Shown here: positions 8,106-15,309 of the stretch, piece after piece
Layout of the letters: each line of letters opens with the position of its first letter
Numbering within the stretch: the stretch's first letter is position 1
NCBI RefSeq assembly: GCF_900187375.1
Contig: NZ_FYEW01000002.1
Coordinates: forward strand, 868,001-932,000
Direction of reading: 5' to 3'
Origin: Hymenobacter gelipurpurascens
GTDB taxonomy: Bacteria > Bacteroidota > Bacteroidia > Cytophagales > Hymenobacteraceae
Length of the DNA: 64,000 bases
Made by a program: the position numbers and the translations under genes
Notes under the pieces: generated by a model
Databases searched by the model: none
What the model saw: the letters and a program-made list of their open reading frames with translations, nothing else
What the model was told of the DNA's origin: nothing

Positions 8106-8570
8106 ATGAAAACTGCATTCGCTTTCGCTGCTGCTCTTGCTCTTGGTGTAACTTCTGCCTTCGCTCAAACCACGACCGGTACTACGGGTACTACAGGCAC
8201 TACCGGCTCCATGACTGCCGGCTCGACCACCACCGGCTCGACCACCACCGGTACGATGACCTCGGGCACCACTTCCGGCACCATGACCACGTCGGGCACT
8301 ACCTCGGGTACCATGACCTCGGGTACGACTTCCGGTACAACGTCGGGCACCATGACTTCCGGCACTACCAGTGGCTCTAGCACTTACGGCACTACTTCGG
8401 GCACTACCGGCTCCATGACCTCGGGTACGACTACCTCGGGCACTACCAGCGGCTCTACGTATGGCACCACTTCGGGTTCCATGAGCGGCAGCAAGTCGAA
8501 AGCCACCAAAAAGGCTAGCGGCAAAAAAACCAAAACCCGCACTACCTCGACCACCAGCGGCTCGATGTAA
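8106..8570 (+). CDS. Secreted Thr/Gly/Ser-rich low-complexity repeat protein
   Basis: 154 aa. Signal peptide MKTAFAFAAALALGVTSAFA, then about 110 residues built from near-repeats of the type GTTSGTMTSG and GSTTTGT, ending in a basic tail (KSKATKKASGKKTK). There is no globular domain. The DNA itself is repetitive (ACCTCGGGCACTA-like units), so copy number may vary by slippage. The composition suggests a flexible extracellular or cell-wall-associated polymer, possibly an adhesin, a glycosylation scaffold (Thr-rich) or a stress hydrophilin. None of these can be proved from sequence. Start and stop are unambiguous, and a strong terminator follows. Confidence 0.8.
   Translation: MKTAFAFAAALALGVTSAFAQTTTGTTGTTGTTGSMTAGSTTTGSTTTGTMTSGTTSGTMTTSGTTSGTMTSGTTSGTTSGTMTSGTTSGSSTYGTTSGTTGSMTSGTTTSGTTSGSTYGTTSGSMSGSKSKATKKASGKKTKTRTTSTTSGSM
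8165..8480 (+). repeat. Degenerate short tandem repeats within the Thr/Gly/Ser gene
   Basis: Imperfect units of about 9-24 bp (TCGGGCACTAC, ACCATGACTTCCGG-like) encode the SGT/TGT blocks. The reverse strand is stop-free across the same stretch only because of this composition. Confidence 0.75.
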
Positions 8571-8598
8571 TTGACAGATTCTCGGATCTTTTTCCTGA

Positions 8599-8632
8599 TA
8601 AAACGGCCGTCTCTCAACGAGGCGGCCGTTTT
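8599..8632 (+). terminator. Terminator after repeat-protein gene
   Basis: AAAACGGCCG...CGGCCGTTTT stem with a short loop, 29 bp after the stop at 8570. Confidence 0.85.
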
Positions 8633-8706
8633 GCTGTGCTGAGTGGCCTAGCAGGCGGAGCAGAACATGTGGCCCGGCTGGCGGGTTATTTCCTTTCTTT
8701 CATGGC

Positions 8707-8718
8707 TGGCCTAGGCCA
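8707..8718. repeat. 12-bp palindrome TGGCCTAGGCCA
   Basis: Exact palindrome 21 bp upstream of the aldo/keto reductase start. One of six exact copies in the window. Confidence 0.7.
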
Positions 8719-8739
8719 GTTTTATACCTTGATATACCG

Positions 8740-9738
8740 ATGGAGTACATTGAATTAGGCAACTCAGGCCTGCACGTTTCGCGCATTACGTTTGGCAGCT
8801 GGGCAGCCGGCGGCTGGATGTGGGGCGGCACCGAGCAGAACGATGCCGTGGGCGCCATCCACGCTTCCTACGAGCTGGGCGTCACCAGCATTGATACGGC
8901 ACCGATTTACGGGCAGGGCCTGAGCGAAGAAATTGTGGGCGAAGCCATCAAGAGCCTACCCCGCGACAAGGTGCAGATCCTGACCAAGTTTGGCATGCGC
9001 TGGGACGATACCAAAGGCGACTTCGGCTTCAAAAGCAAGAACAACCAGGGCCAGGATATTGACGTGTATAAGTACGCGGCGCCGGCCAGCATCATGCAAG
9101 AGTGCGAAGACAGCCTGCGCCGCCTCGGCACCGACTACATCGACCTTTACCAGATTCATTGGCCTGATAAAACCACGCCCATTGAGGAAACGATGGAAGC
9201 CGTGCAACGGCTGGTGGAGCAAGGCAAAGTGCGCGCCATTGGCGTCAGCAACTATTCCGTAGAGCAAATGCAGACGGCTGAGAAGGTGGTAAACCTGGCC
9301 TCCAACCAGGTCCCCTACAGCATGGTGCGCCGCGATATTGAAAAGGATGTGGTGCCGTATTGCCTGGAGCACCACAAAGCCATTCTGGCCTACAGCCCCA
9401 TGCAGCTCGGCTTGCTCACGGGCAAAATCAAGCCCGGCCAGCATTTTGATGAAAGCGACCTGCGCTCTGGCCACCCGTTGTTCAAGCCCGAAAGCGTGAC
9501 CCGCGTGAATGCCTTCCTGGACAAGATCCGGCCAATGGCGGAAACCAAAAACACCACGCTAGGCCAGCTGGTGCTGCGCTGGACGCTGGCGCAGCCCGGC
9601 ATTTCGGTGGCGCTGGTGGGGGCCCGCAACGCAGAGCAGGCCGTACAGAACGCGCATGCCATTGATGTGCAGCTTTCGCCCCAAGAGGTGGATTTCATCT
9701 CGCAGCAGCTGGATCAGTTGCAGCAGCAACCGGCCTAG
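8740..9738 (+). CDS. Aldo/keto reductase
   Basis: 332 aa. An NADPH-dependent (beta/alpha)8 oxidoreductase of the AKR superfamily. Catalytic tetrad: Asp52 and Tyr57 (IDTAPIYG), Lys83 (LTKFG) and His140 (QIHWPD). The N-terminal GNSGLHVSRITFGSW and the C-terminal VGARNAEQAVQN (cofactor loop) are standard. The order and length fit the AKR11/YghZ-like group that reduces aldehydes. It stands as a single gene between two terminators. The start ATG at 8740 follows a TATACC-rich stretch that may be its promoter. The stop TAG is part of a GGCCTAG motif. Physiological substrate unknown. Confidence 0.92.
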   Translation: MEYIELGNSGLHVSRITFGSWAAGGWMWGGTEQNDAVGAIHASYELGVTSIDTAPIYGQGLSEEIVGEAIKSLPRDKVQILTKFGMRWDDTKGDFGFKSKNNQGQDIDVYKYAAPASIMQECEDSLRRLGTDYIDLYQIHWPDKTTPIEETMEAVQRLVEQGKVRAIGVSNYSVEQMQTAEKVVNLASNQVPYSMVRRDIEKDVVPYCLEHHKAILAYSPMQLGLLTGKIKPGQHFDESDLRSGHPLFKPESVTRVNAFLDKIRPMAETKNTTLGQLVLRWTLAQPGISVALVGARNAEQAVQNAHAIDVQLSPQEVDFISQQLDQLQQQPA

Positions 9739-9765
9739 TGGCCTAAGAGTACCTGTTTAGCTTAA

Positions 9766-9799
9766 GAAAAAGCGCTGCCTGGTGGGCAGCGCTTTTTTT
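9766..9799 (+). terminator. Terminator after aldo/keto reductase
   Basis: AAAAAGCGCTGCC...GGCAGCGCTTTTTTT stem-loop, 28 bp past the stop. Confidence 0.9.
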
Positions 9800-9887
9800 G
9801 TGCAGTTTGCACCACGCAGGCAACGCCTCGGCTGGTTGGCCCATCTGCCTATCACTACTCATTACAGCTTCTATCTGTCTTGCCCTT

Positions 9888-11168
9888 ATGAAACGCTATC
9901 TACTTTCCTTGTGCCTGCTGGCCGCCAGCACGGCCGCCTTCGCCCAGGCGCCTTCCCGCGCCGACTCGCTTATTACGCGGGCGCAGCAAATCAGCAAGCA
10001 GAAAAACTATCCGGAAGCTATCAAGGCCTATCAGCAGGTGGTGAAGGAGCCTACAGCCAAACCCAAGTACAAGGCATACAGCTACTATAATATAGCCTGC
10101 TACTACGGCTTGCAGCAGGATGCGCCCAATGCGCTAGCCAACCTTCAGAAAGCCCTTGACAACGGCTATGTTAATGCCAAGCATATAGCCGAGGACTCCG
10201 ACCTGGAGCTGCTGCACACCCACAAGCAATGGCCGAAGCTGCTGGCCCGCGCCCGGGAGCTGGAAGAAAAAACCCTCATCCGGCGGCCCGAGGATGCGAA
10301 GCTCGTCACGACGGATATTGACCATTTCTGGAAGGCCTATGCCCTGGCCCAGCGCGATACGGCCCACGCCAGCGCCATTTTCCGGCGCGAGTATTTCGAC
10401 AAGGCCTCCGTAGGCCTGCAGGATTATTATAGCCTGAAAATCAGAAACGATAACAGCTTCACGAAGGAGATTCTGCGGCGTCCCCAGTACTACCGCTCCA
10501 TTGAGCCTACCACGCGCGCTATTGCCACCGAAAAGCCGAAGATTGTGGCCGCGTTTCGCCGCTTCCAGGAGCTGTATCCGGCGGTGCAGTTTCAGAACAT
10601 CTACTTCGTGGTGGGGGGCTGGGTATCGGGTGGTACTGTGTCGGATGCGGGCCTGCTCATTGGGGCCGATCAGACGGCCGGCGGGCCTGGCGTAAATACC
10701 TCCGAGCTGAGCTTGCTGCAGCGCAACCGCTGCGCACCCGTATCAGAAATGCCCACTCTCATGGTACACGAGCTGGTGCACCGCAACCAGGGCCCGCAGA
10801 ATGGCACCTTGCTCAGCTATGCCCTTAATGAAGGGATGGCCGATTTCGTAGCCGAGCTAGTAACGGGCAAAGCGGGTGGCGCTAACAGCCGCTTACTGGC
10901 CTACGGCAACGCCCACGAGAAAGAGTTGTGGGAGGCCTTCAAGCAGGAAATGCTAGGCACCAACTCCGATAACTGGATTGCCAACGGCCGCCAGGAAACC
11001 CCCGAAAAGCCCTGCGACCTGGGCTACTATGTGGGCTACCGCATTGTGCAGGCCTTCTACAACCAGGCTTCCGATAAAAAGCAGGCCCTGGCCGACATCC
11101 TATCTATGCGCGACCCCAACACCTTCCTGGTCCAGAGCGGCTACGAGAGTGGCCTAGCCAGCCGCTAG
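9888..11168 (+). CDS. Exported TPR and HExxH zinc metalloprotease
   Basis: 426 aa from MKRYLLSLCLLAAS (ATG at 9888). The longer ORF from 9798 includes terminator DNA and is rejected. A signal peptide (cleavage after AAFA) is followed by a TPR-like region (about 20-130; NYPEAIKAYQQV, NALANLQKALDNG). The protease part carries HELVH (H294, E295, H298) and a second Glu about 20 residues later in NEGMADF, the gluzincin pattern. The family resembles DUF2268-type predicted Zn proteases. It probably acts in the periplasm or outside the cell. Substrate unknown. It is a single gene, followed 91 bp later by a META-domain lipoprotein gene on the same strand. Confidence 0.82.
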   Translation: MKRYLLSLCLLAASTAAFAQAPSRADSLITRAQQISKQKNYPEAIKAYQQVVKEPTAKPKYKAYSYYNIACYYGLQQDAPNALANLQKALDNGYVNAKHIAEDSDLELLHTHKQWPKLLARARELEEKTLIRRPEDAKLVTTDIDHFWKAYALAQRDTAHASAIFRREYFDKASVGLQDYYSLKIRNDNSFTKEILRRPQYYRSIEPTTRAIATEKPKIVAAFRRFQELYPAVQFQNIYFVVGGWVSGGTVSDAGLLIGADQTAGGPGVNTSELSLLQRNRCAPVSEMPTLMVHELVHRNQGPQNGTLLSYALNEGMADFVAELVTGKAGGANSRLLAYGNAHEKELWEAFKQEMLGTNSDNWIANGRQETPEKPCDLGYYVGYRIVQAFYNQASDKKQALADILSMRDPNTFLVQSGYESGLASR

Positions 11169-11259
11169 GCCAGTCGGATTGGAATTCCTATGGGTGATGC
11201 AACCGTACAGGAGCGGATGGACTCCCTATCCATATGCCCCACCTTCTACTTAACGACGT

Positions 11260-11706
11260 ATGCGCTACTTATTTACTCTAGCTTATTGCATCGCCCTCCT
11301 GACATTTGTTTCCAGCTGCAAAGACAAAACAGCTGATTCTCAGTTGCTGAATACCCACTGGAAGCTAGTGGAGATTGAAGGCTCGTCCATTTCCACTTCC
11401 AGCTATTCCGATACTTACCGCTCCTATATAGAATTCACTGGCGGTATAAATCGCACCACTGGCCTAGGCCCGTGCAACTCGTTTAGCGGCTCCTTCGCCT
11501 TAGGCGCTGAACCCGGCCTGCTCACCATCAGCCCGCAGGGGGCTACCAAAATTTCCTGCCCGGCCTTAAACATTGAAACCCAATATCTGGAAGCATTGCC
11601 CCGCACCACTAGCTACCAGATTGTGGGCAAAGAGCTGCGCCTCTTTGATGCTTCTAACACCACGAAGCCCATGCTCATTTTCGAGGATCATACTCTTACT
11701 GAGTAG
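11260..11706 (+). CDS. META domain lipoprotein (HslJ-like)
   Basis: 148 aa. Lipoprotein signal MRYLFTLAYCIALLTFVSSC, then one META domain (about 30-145): NTHWKLVEIEG, LGPCNSFSGSF and KELRLFD are its conserved blocks. META/HslJ proteins are small envelope proteins tied to heat or novobiocin stress, with no known enzyme activity. The two Cys (GPCN and ISCP) may be disulfide-bonded. A paralogue with the same layout lies at 18055-18486, although the two are not adjacent. A perfect 20-bp stem terminator follows. Confidence 0.88.
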   Translation: MRYLFTLAYCIALLTFVSSCKDKTADSQLLNTHWKLVEIEGSSISTSSYSDTYRSYIEFTGGINRTTGLGPCNSFSGSFALGAEPGLLTISPQGATKISCPALNIETQYLEALPRTTSYQIVGKELRLFDASNTTKPMLIFEDHTLTE

Positions 11707-11721
11707 TTTTAGATCTTCCAA

Positions 11722-11765
11722 AAACCGAACGCGGCCACCTCTGTAGAGGTGGCCGCGTTCGGTTT
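11722..11765. terminator. Bidirectional terminator between META and DsbA-like genes
   Basis: Perfect 20-bp stem (AAACCGAACGCGGCCACCTC and its complement) around a 4-base loop TGTA. It lies between two convergent genes and can serve both. Confidence 0.85.
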
Positions 11766-11782
11766 ATCGGCTTAAAAGTGGC

Positions 11783-12481
11783 CTAACAGTTGCCGTCGAT
11801 GTCGCAGGAAGCACCGTCGGTGCCGGCCAGCTGCACGGGCTGGGGGCGCGACTCTTCCCACACTTTCTCCAGCACTTCCTGGAACAGCTCCGAGGGTTGG
11901 GCACCCGATACGGCGTACTTATCATCGAACACGAAGTAGGGCACGCCGCGCACGCCAATCTGGCGGGCTTCGTACTCGTCGCGGCGCACCTGCTGCTCAA
12001 ACTCATCGGAGTTCAGCACCTGCTCTACCTCTGTCGCGGGCAGGCCTAGGCCTGTGGCCAACCGGGTAAGTGTAGCGAAGTCGTTGAGGTCTTCGCCTTC
12101 TTCGAGGTACGCCTTGAAGAAGCGCTCCTTAGCGGCATCCTGCTTGCCGTGGCGCTCGGCCAGGTGCACGAGTCGGTGGGCGTGCAGCGTATTGGCTGCC
12201 ACAGCCCGGTCGAAGTCAAACGCCAGCCCCAGCTCGGCGGCCGATTGGGTCATGTTGGCGCTCATCTGGCGGGCCCAGTCCTCGGTGTTGCCGTATTTGG
12301 CGGCCAGGCGCTTGTAGAGGCTCACGCCGGGCTCGGGCCGGGCATCAGCATCCAGCTCGAAGCTGCGCCAATGAATTTCCACGTTTTCGGCCTGGGGGAA
12401 CTGTGCCAGGGCATTTTCCAGGCGCCGCTTACCGATGTAGCAGAACGGGCACACGATATCGGACCAGATTTCTATTTTCAT
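11783..12481 (-). CDS. DsbA-family oxidoreductase (FrnE-like)
   Basis: 232 aa from MKIEIWSDIVCPFCYIG (ATG at 12481). The thioredoxin-like active site CPFC is at residues 11-14, a helical insert runs from about 35 to 150, and the cis-Pro segment is GVRGVPYFVF. The overall pattern is FrnE/YwbO/2-hydroxychromene-2-carboxylate isomerase-like DsbA. With no signal peptide it is cytoplasmic, as FrnE proteins are. In other bacteria these reduce or isomerise disulfides under oxidative stress. The stop TAG is inside a GGCCTAA motif. The C-terminal Cys pair (CDIDGNC) may be an extra redox site. Confidence 0.88.
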   Translation of the reverse strand: MKIEIWSDIVCPFCYIGKRRLENALAQFPQAENVEIHWRSFELDADARPEPGVSLYKRLAAKYGNTEDWARQMSANMTQSAAELGLAFDFDRAVAANTLHAHRLVHLAERHGKQDAAKERFFKAYLEEGEDLNDFATLTRLATGLGLPATEVEQVLNSDEFEQQVRRDEYEARQIGVRGVPYFVFDDKYAVSGAQPSELFQEVLEKVWEESRPQPVQLAGTDGASCDIDGNC

Positions 12482-12595
12482 GCTCAGAATGTTTTCGATT
12501 TCAGGCGGGTATAACCCACCTAAATGGGTAAATGTTTTGGGGCGCCGCACTATCTTCCGGCAAGTGGCCTAGGCCTGTGTTTCCTACCGTTTCTT

Positions 12596-13078
12596 ATGCC
12601 CGGTTCTATTTCTTTTGAAGCGCACCTGGAGGCCGGCGGCCCCAGCTTTATGCCTACGCAAATTGTGGTGGTACCGCCGCTGGTGCTGGAAGCCCTGGGC
12701 GGCAAAGGCACGAAACGCATCATCGGCACCCTCAACGGCCACCCCATCCGGTTGGGCCTGCTGCCGCAAACCGGCGGCCGCTACCTGATGATTAACAAAG
12801 ACTTGTGTCAGGCGGCCGGGGTGCGCGTAGGCCAGTCGGTGGCACTTACCTTGGCTCCCGACCCGGAGCCCGACCGCGTAGACCTGCCCCCGGAACTAGC
12901 GGAAGCCCTGGAGGCCTGGCCCGAAGCCGAGGCGCAGTTCGAGAGCCTTTCGGGTAGTATGCGGCGGGCGGTGGCCCAGCACATCAGCACGGCCCGGCAG
13001 GCGGAAACCCGCGCCCGCCGGGCCGTGGAAATAACCGAGAAACTAGCGCGCGGCGCGCATCCGTTTCGGAAGGAGTAA
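12596..13078 (+). CDS. DUF1905 plus YdeI/OmpD-associated domain protein
   Basis: 160 aa from MPGSISFEAHLEAGG (ATG at 12596); the upstream in-frame extension overlaps the divergent dsbA-like gene and is rejected. Residues 5-95 match DUF1905 (VVVPPLVLEALGGKGTKRI, GRYLMINKD). The C-terminal helical part (about 100-155; SGSMRRAVAQHISTARQAET) is the bacteriocin-protection YdeI/OmpD-associated domain, with its family-specific RR/H..W.. replaced by an Ala-rich helix. It is a small cytoplasmic protein whose molecular role is not known. It is divergent from the DsbA-like gene with a 114-bp gap. Confidence 0.8.
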   Translation: MPGSISFEAHLEAGGPSFMPTQIVVVPPLVLEALGGKGTKRIIGTLNGHPIRLGLLPQTGGRYLMINKDLCQAAGVRVGQSVALTLAPDPEPDRVDLPPELAEALEAWPEAEAQFESLSGSMRRAVAQHISTARQAETRARRAVEITEKLARGAHPFRKE

Positions 13079-13090
13079 GTGGCCTAGCGG

Positions 13091-13552
13091 CTATTTCGTG
13101 AGGCTGATATTGACGACTTTACCAGGGCTGCTGACTATGAACTTGCAGTCATCAAAACCGGGCGGGGCCAGGCGGGGGCGCACATTGTTGGAGAAGGCAA
13201 ACGGCTCCGTCGGGATGCCCATGAAGTTCTTATCCAGCTTGTCGTTGTTGTTGGTATCCTGGGTGATGGCCACGGCCCATTCGCCATTTGGCAGATCAAC
13301 GGGCAAGGAAATCTGCTTCTGGCCGCCGGGCTTGATGACGCGCATGAACGCGTAGCCGCCGTGGGTCAGGAACTTCTCCCGCACATTGTAGAAGTACAGC
13401 TTCACCGTGGAAGAGGTAGAAGCCAGCGCCGACACCACGACCGTGACGGACGAAGTGGCGGCCGGATCACCGGAGGCCAGGGCGGGCGTCGAGGAAACCA
13501 GGCCTGCACAAGCGCAGGTGGCCGTAAGAAGTGTCTGCTTAAGTGCTTGCAT
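13091..13552 (-). CDS. Secreted DUF2141 protein
   Basis: 153 aa from MQALKQTLLTATCACAG (ATG at 13552). After the signal peptide comes a single DUF2141 domain (about 32-150). Its diagnostic stretch is NGEWAVAITQDTNNNDKLDK with a Dx(D/N)xN calcium-like loop, followed by MGIPTEPFAFSNN. The fold is an immunoglobulin-like beta sandwich, exported to the periplasm or surface. Function unknown. It is convergent with the DUF1905 gene, with only 12 bp between the stops. There is no further member of an operon. Confidence 0.85.
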   Translation of the reverse strand: MQALKQTLLTATCACAGLVSSTPALASGDPAATSSVTVVVSALASTSSTVKLYFYNVREKFLTHGGYAFMRVIKPGGQKQISLPVDLPNGEWAVAITQDTNNNDKLDKNFMGIPTEPFAFSNNVRPRLAPPGFDDCKFIVSSPGKVVNISLTK

Positions 13553-13813
13553 GGCAGAAGATAGGTAATGGTATACCGAAGCCAACAGCCCGTGCGGAAA
13601 AATAATTACGAGCCGAGGCGCCTTTCTCCTTTTACCGCTTGCTCACCAAGCTGGTTTCATAAGTTTTTGGCACAAAGAAACTGCCCTCACCTGGCCGAAA
13701 GGCCGAAAGCCCGATCAGGCAATTTAGCCCGCCCTGTAGAGCACAACGGACCGCAAGTCGGCGTAGCCAAGCCTGACGGGCTTTTGCTGCTTATACTCTC
13801 GGCAACCAAGAGG

Positions 13814-14290
13814 CTAGGCTCCTTCCCGCCGCAGCCACTCCACCAACACATTGTGGGTCAGGCCAAACTCGCTGGCGGCCAGGGCGGCCGTGCTATCGGT
13901 TTGGCGCAGCATGGGCAGCAACACGTGCAGGGCCTCTACCTCAGGCGCCTCCAGCAACGCCGCCACCTCATACGACTGCCGAATCATGTCTTCCAGCTCA
14001 ATAGTAAGGGGCAGGCGGGCAGTAGGCGACGGGCGCTTGTTGGTGAGCCGAATCCCTGCTACTTCAGAAGCCAGCCGGTACTCAAACAGCAGTGGGCTCA
14101 CCAGCAACTGCTCCAGGGCGGGCACTACGGTCGTATCCTCTTCGCGCAGCATGGCCAGCACCACGTGCGGCACGGCCACAAAGTCGTTATCAAGCCGCAG
14201 GGCTTCTATGCGGCTCGTGCTGATTACCTGCAGCAAGCCCGAAGAGAAGACTAACGGTGTGGGGCGCTTTTTACGGAAGAAAGAAAACAT
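13814..14290 (-). CDS. Clp N-terminal (Clp_N) domain protein
   Basis: 158 aa. Both halves look like the ClpA/ClpC N-terminal repeat (roughly 20-85 and 95-150): RLDNDFVAVPHVVLAMLREE and VAALLEAPEVEALHVLLPML resemble the paired helices that bind substrate in Clp ATPases. No AAA+ module follows, so it is a stand-alone N-domain rather than an unfoldase. Such small proteins may act as adaptors, but no partner is encoded nearby. The start MFSFFRKKRPTP at 14290 is the only ATG that fits. It might instead be a decayed ClpA fragment, but the frame is intact and length is full for a double repeat. Confidence 0.7.
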   Translation of the reverse strand: MFSFFRKKRPTPLVFSSGLLQVISTSRIEALRLDNDFVAVPHVVLAMLREEDTTVVPALEQLLVSPLLFEYRLASEVAGIRLTNKRPSPTARLPLTIELEDMIRQSYEVAALLEAPEVEALHVLLPMLRQTDSTAALAASEFGLTHNVLVEWLRREGA

Positions 14291-14437
14291 CAGGCGCAGC
14301 CTTGCCAGGAGTTGGTTCTTGTTCCTGAAACCTACTAGAACGCTTGGCGGGTGCTAGGCAGCGCCTTCGTTCTACTGCATCAAGGTAGGAAAACCCAGTG
14401 GTACGCCAGTGCTCTGCACGAAGCCCTGCTACCTGGC

Positions 14438-15244
14438 CTACAACATTTCACGCAGAAAATTGGTGGCGAGCCGCAGCACTTCCTCGGGGTTTTGCCGGTG
14501 CGGGGTGTGCCCTAGGCCAAGTAACAACGCCACCTGGGCCGGGCCGGACACCTGCTCCACAATGGCCTGTACCTGCGCCGCGGTACCGTACTCGTCGGCT
14601 TCGCCCTGCACCGCTAGCACGGGGCACTGCACGCGTGGCAAGTAGTGCTCTACGTTCCAGGTCCGGAAAGTGGGGTGCAGCCAGGTGTCGGTCCAGGCGC
14701 GGAACAGGGGCTCCGTGCGCGGGCCGTGGTAGCGGGCCAGGCGCTGGGGCAAGTCGGTGGTAGCAAACTGGTGTTGCGCTTCCCGGATGCCCGCCAGCGT
14801 CACGTCTTCTACAAACACGTGCGCGCCTACCGTTACCACAGCAGCTACCAGCGCGGGCTCGTTGGCGGCCGTAAGCAAGGCCAGGGTGCCGCCATCAGAA
14901 TGCCCAAACAGTACGCAGTGGCCTACGCCCGCGGCGCGCAGCACCGCCGGAACGGTCAGGGCTTCTTCCTCGAGGTAGCGCACGGTGCGGGGCGCGGGGC
15001 CAAACGCGGCCGATTCGCCGTAGCCACGCCGGTCGTACACTAGGGCATGACACCCCAGGGCCTCCGCCAGCCGGGCCGGGAAATTGCGCCAGAGCCGGAT
15101 GCTGCCCAGAGAATCGTGCAGGAACACGAGCGTAGGCCTATCGTCAGCGGCTGGCGCAGGGTGGCGCAGGCGGCGTATCCGCAGGAAGTGGTCCTGAAAG
15201 GGCAGGTCTTCGTCGGATTCAATTAGCAAGGGCACAACAGACAT
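14438..15244 (-). CDS. Alpha/beta hydrolase
   Basis: 268 aa from MSVVPLLIESDED (ATG at 15244). Catalytic triad: Ser116 in GHSDGG (nucleophile elbow GxSxG), Asp217 in QGEADEYG and His246 in GLGHTPH. LHDSLG near residues 43-47 supplies the oxyanion region. No signal peptide, so cytoplasmic. The substrate is not deducible, since esterases, lactonases and C-C hydrolases share this pattern. It lies downstream of the large MG2/TonB-plug gene on the same strand but is separated from it by a terminator, so it is probably transcribed on its own. Confidence 0.88.
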   Translation of the reverse strand: MSVVPLLIESDEDLPFQDHFLRIRRLRHPAPAADDRPTLVFLHDSLGSIRLWRNFPARLAEALGCHALVYDRRGYGESAAFGPAPRTVRYLEEEALTVPAVLRAAGVGHCVLFGHSDGGTLALLTAANEPALVAAVVTVGAHVFVEDVTLAGIREAQHQFATTDLPQRLARYHGPRTEPLFRAWTDTWLHPTFRTWNVEHYLPRVQCPVLAVQGEADEYGTAAQVQAIVEQVSGPAQVALLLGLGHTPHRQNPEEVLRLATNFLREML

Positions 15245-15254
15245 AGGCAACAAC

Positions 15255-15284
15255 AAAACGGCCCCGGCAGGAAAGCCGGGGCCG
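15255..15284 (-). terminator. Terminator of the MG2/TonB-plug gene
   Basis: CGGCCCCGGC/GCCGGGGCCG 10-bp stem followed on the minus strand by TTTTGTTG. Confidence 0.8.
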
Positions 15285-15309
15285 CGAAGTTCCAGAAAAA
15301 CAGACGCTC

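Noticed and set aside
8165..8480. CRISPR-like repeats
   Set aside because: The repeats are in frame, degenerate and encode Thr/Gly/Ser blocks; spacers and direct-repeat hairpins are missing.
13814..14290. Decayed ClpA gene
   Set aside because: A full-length double repeat with clean ends and no AAA+ remains, so a stand-alone Clp_N protein is more likely.
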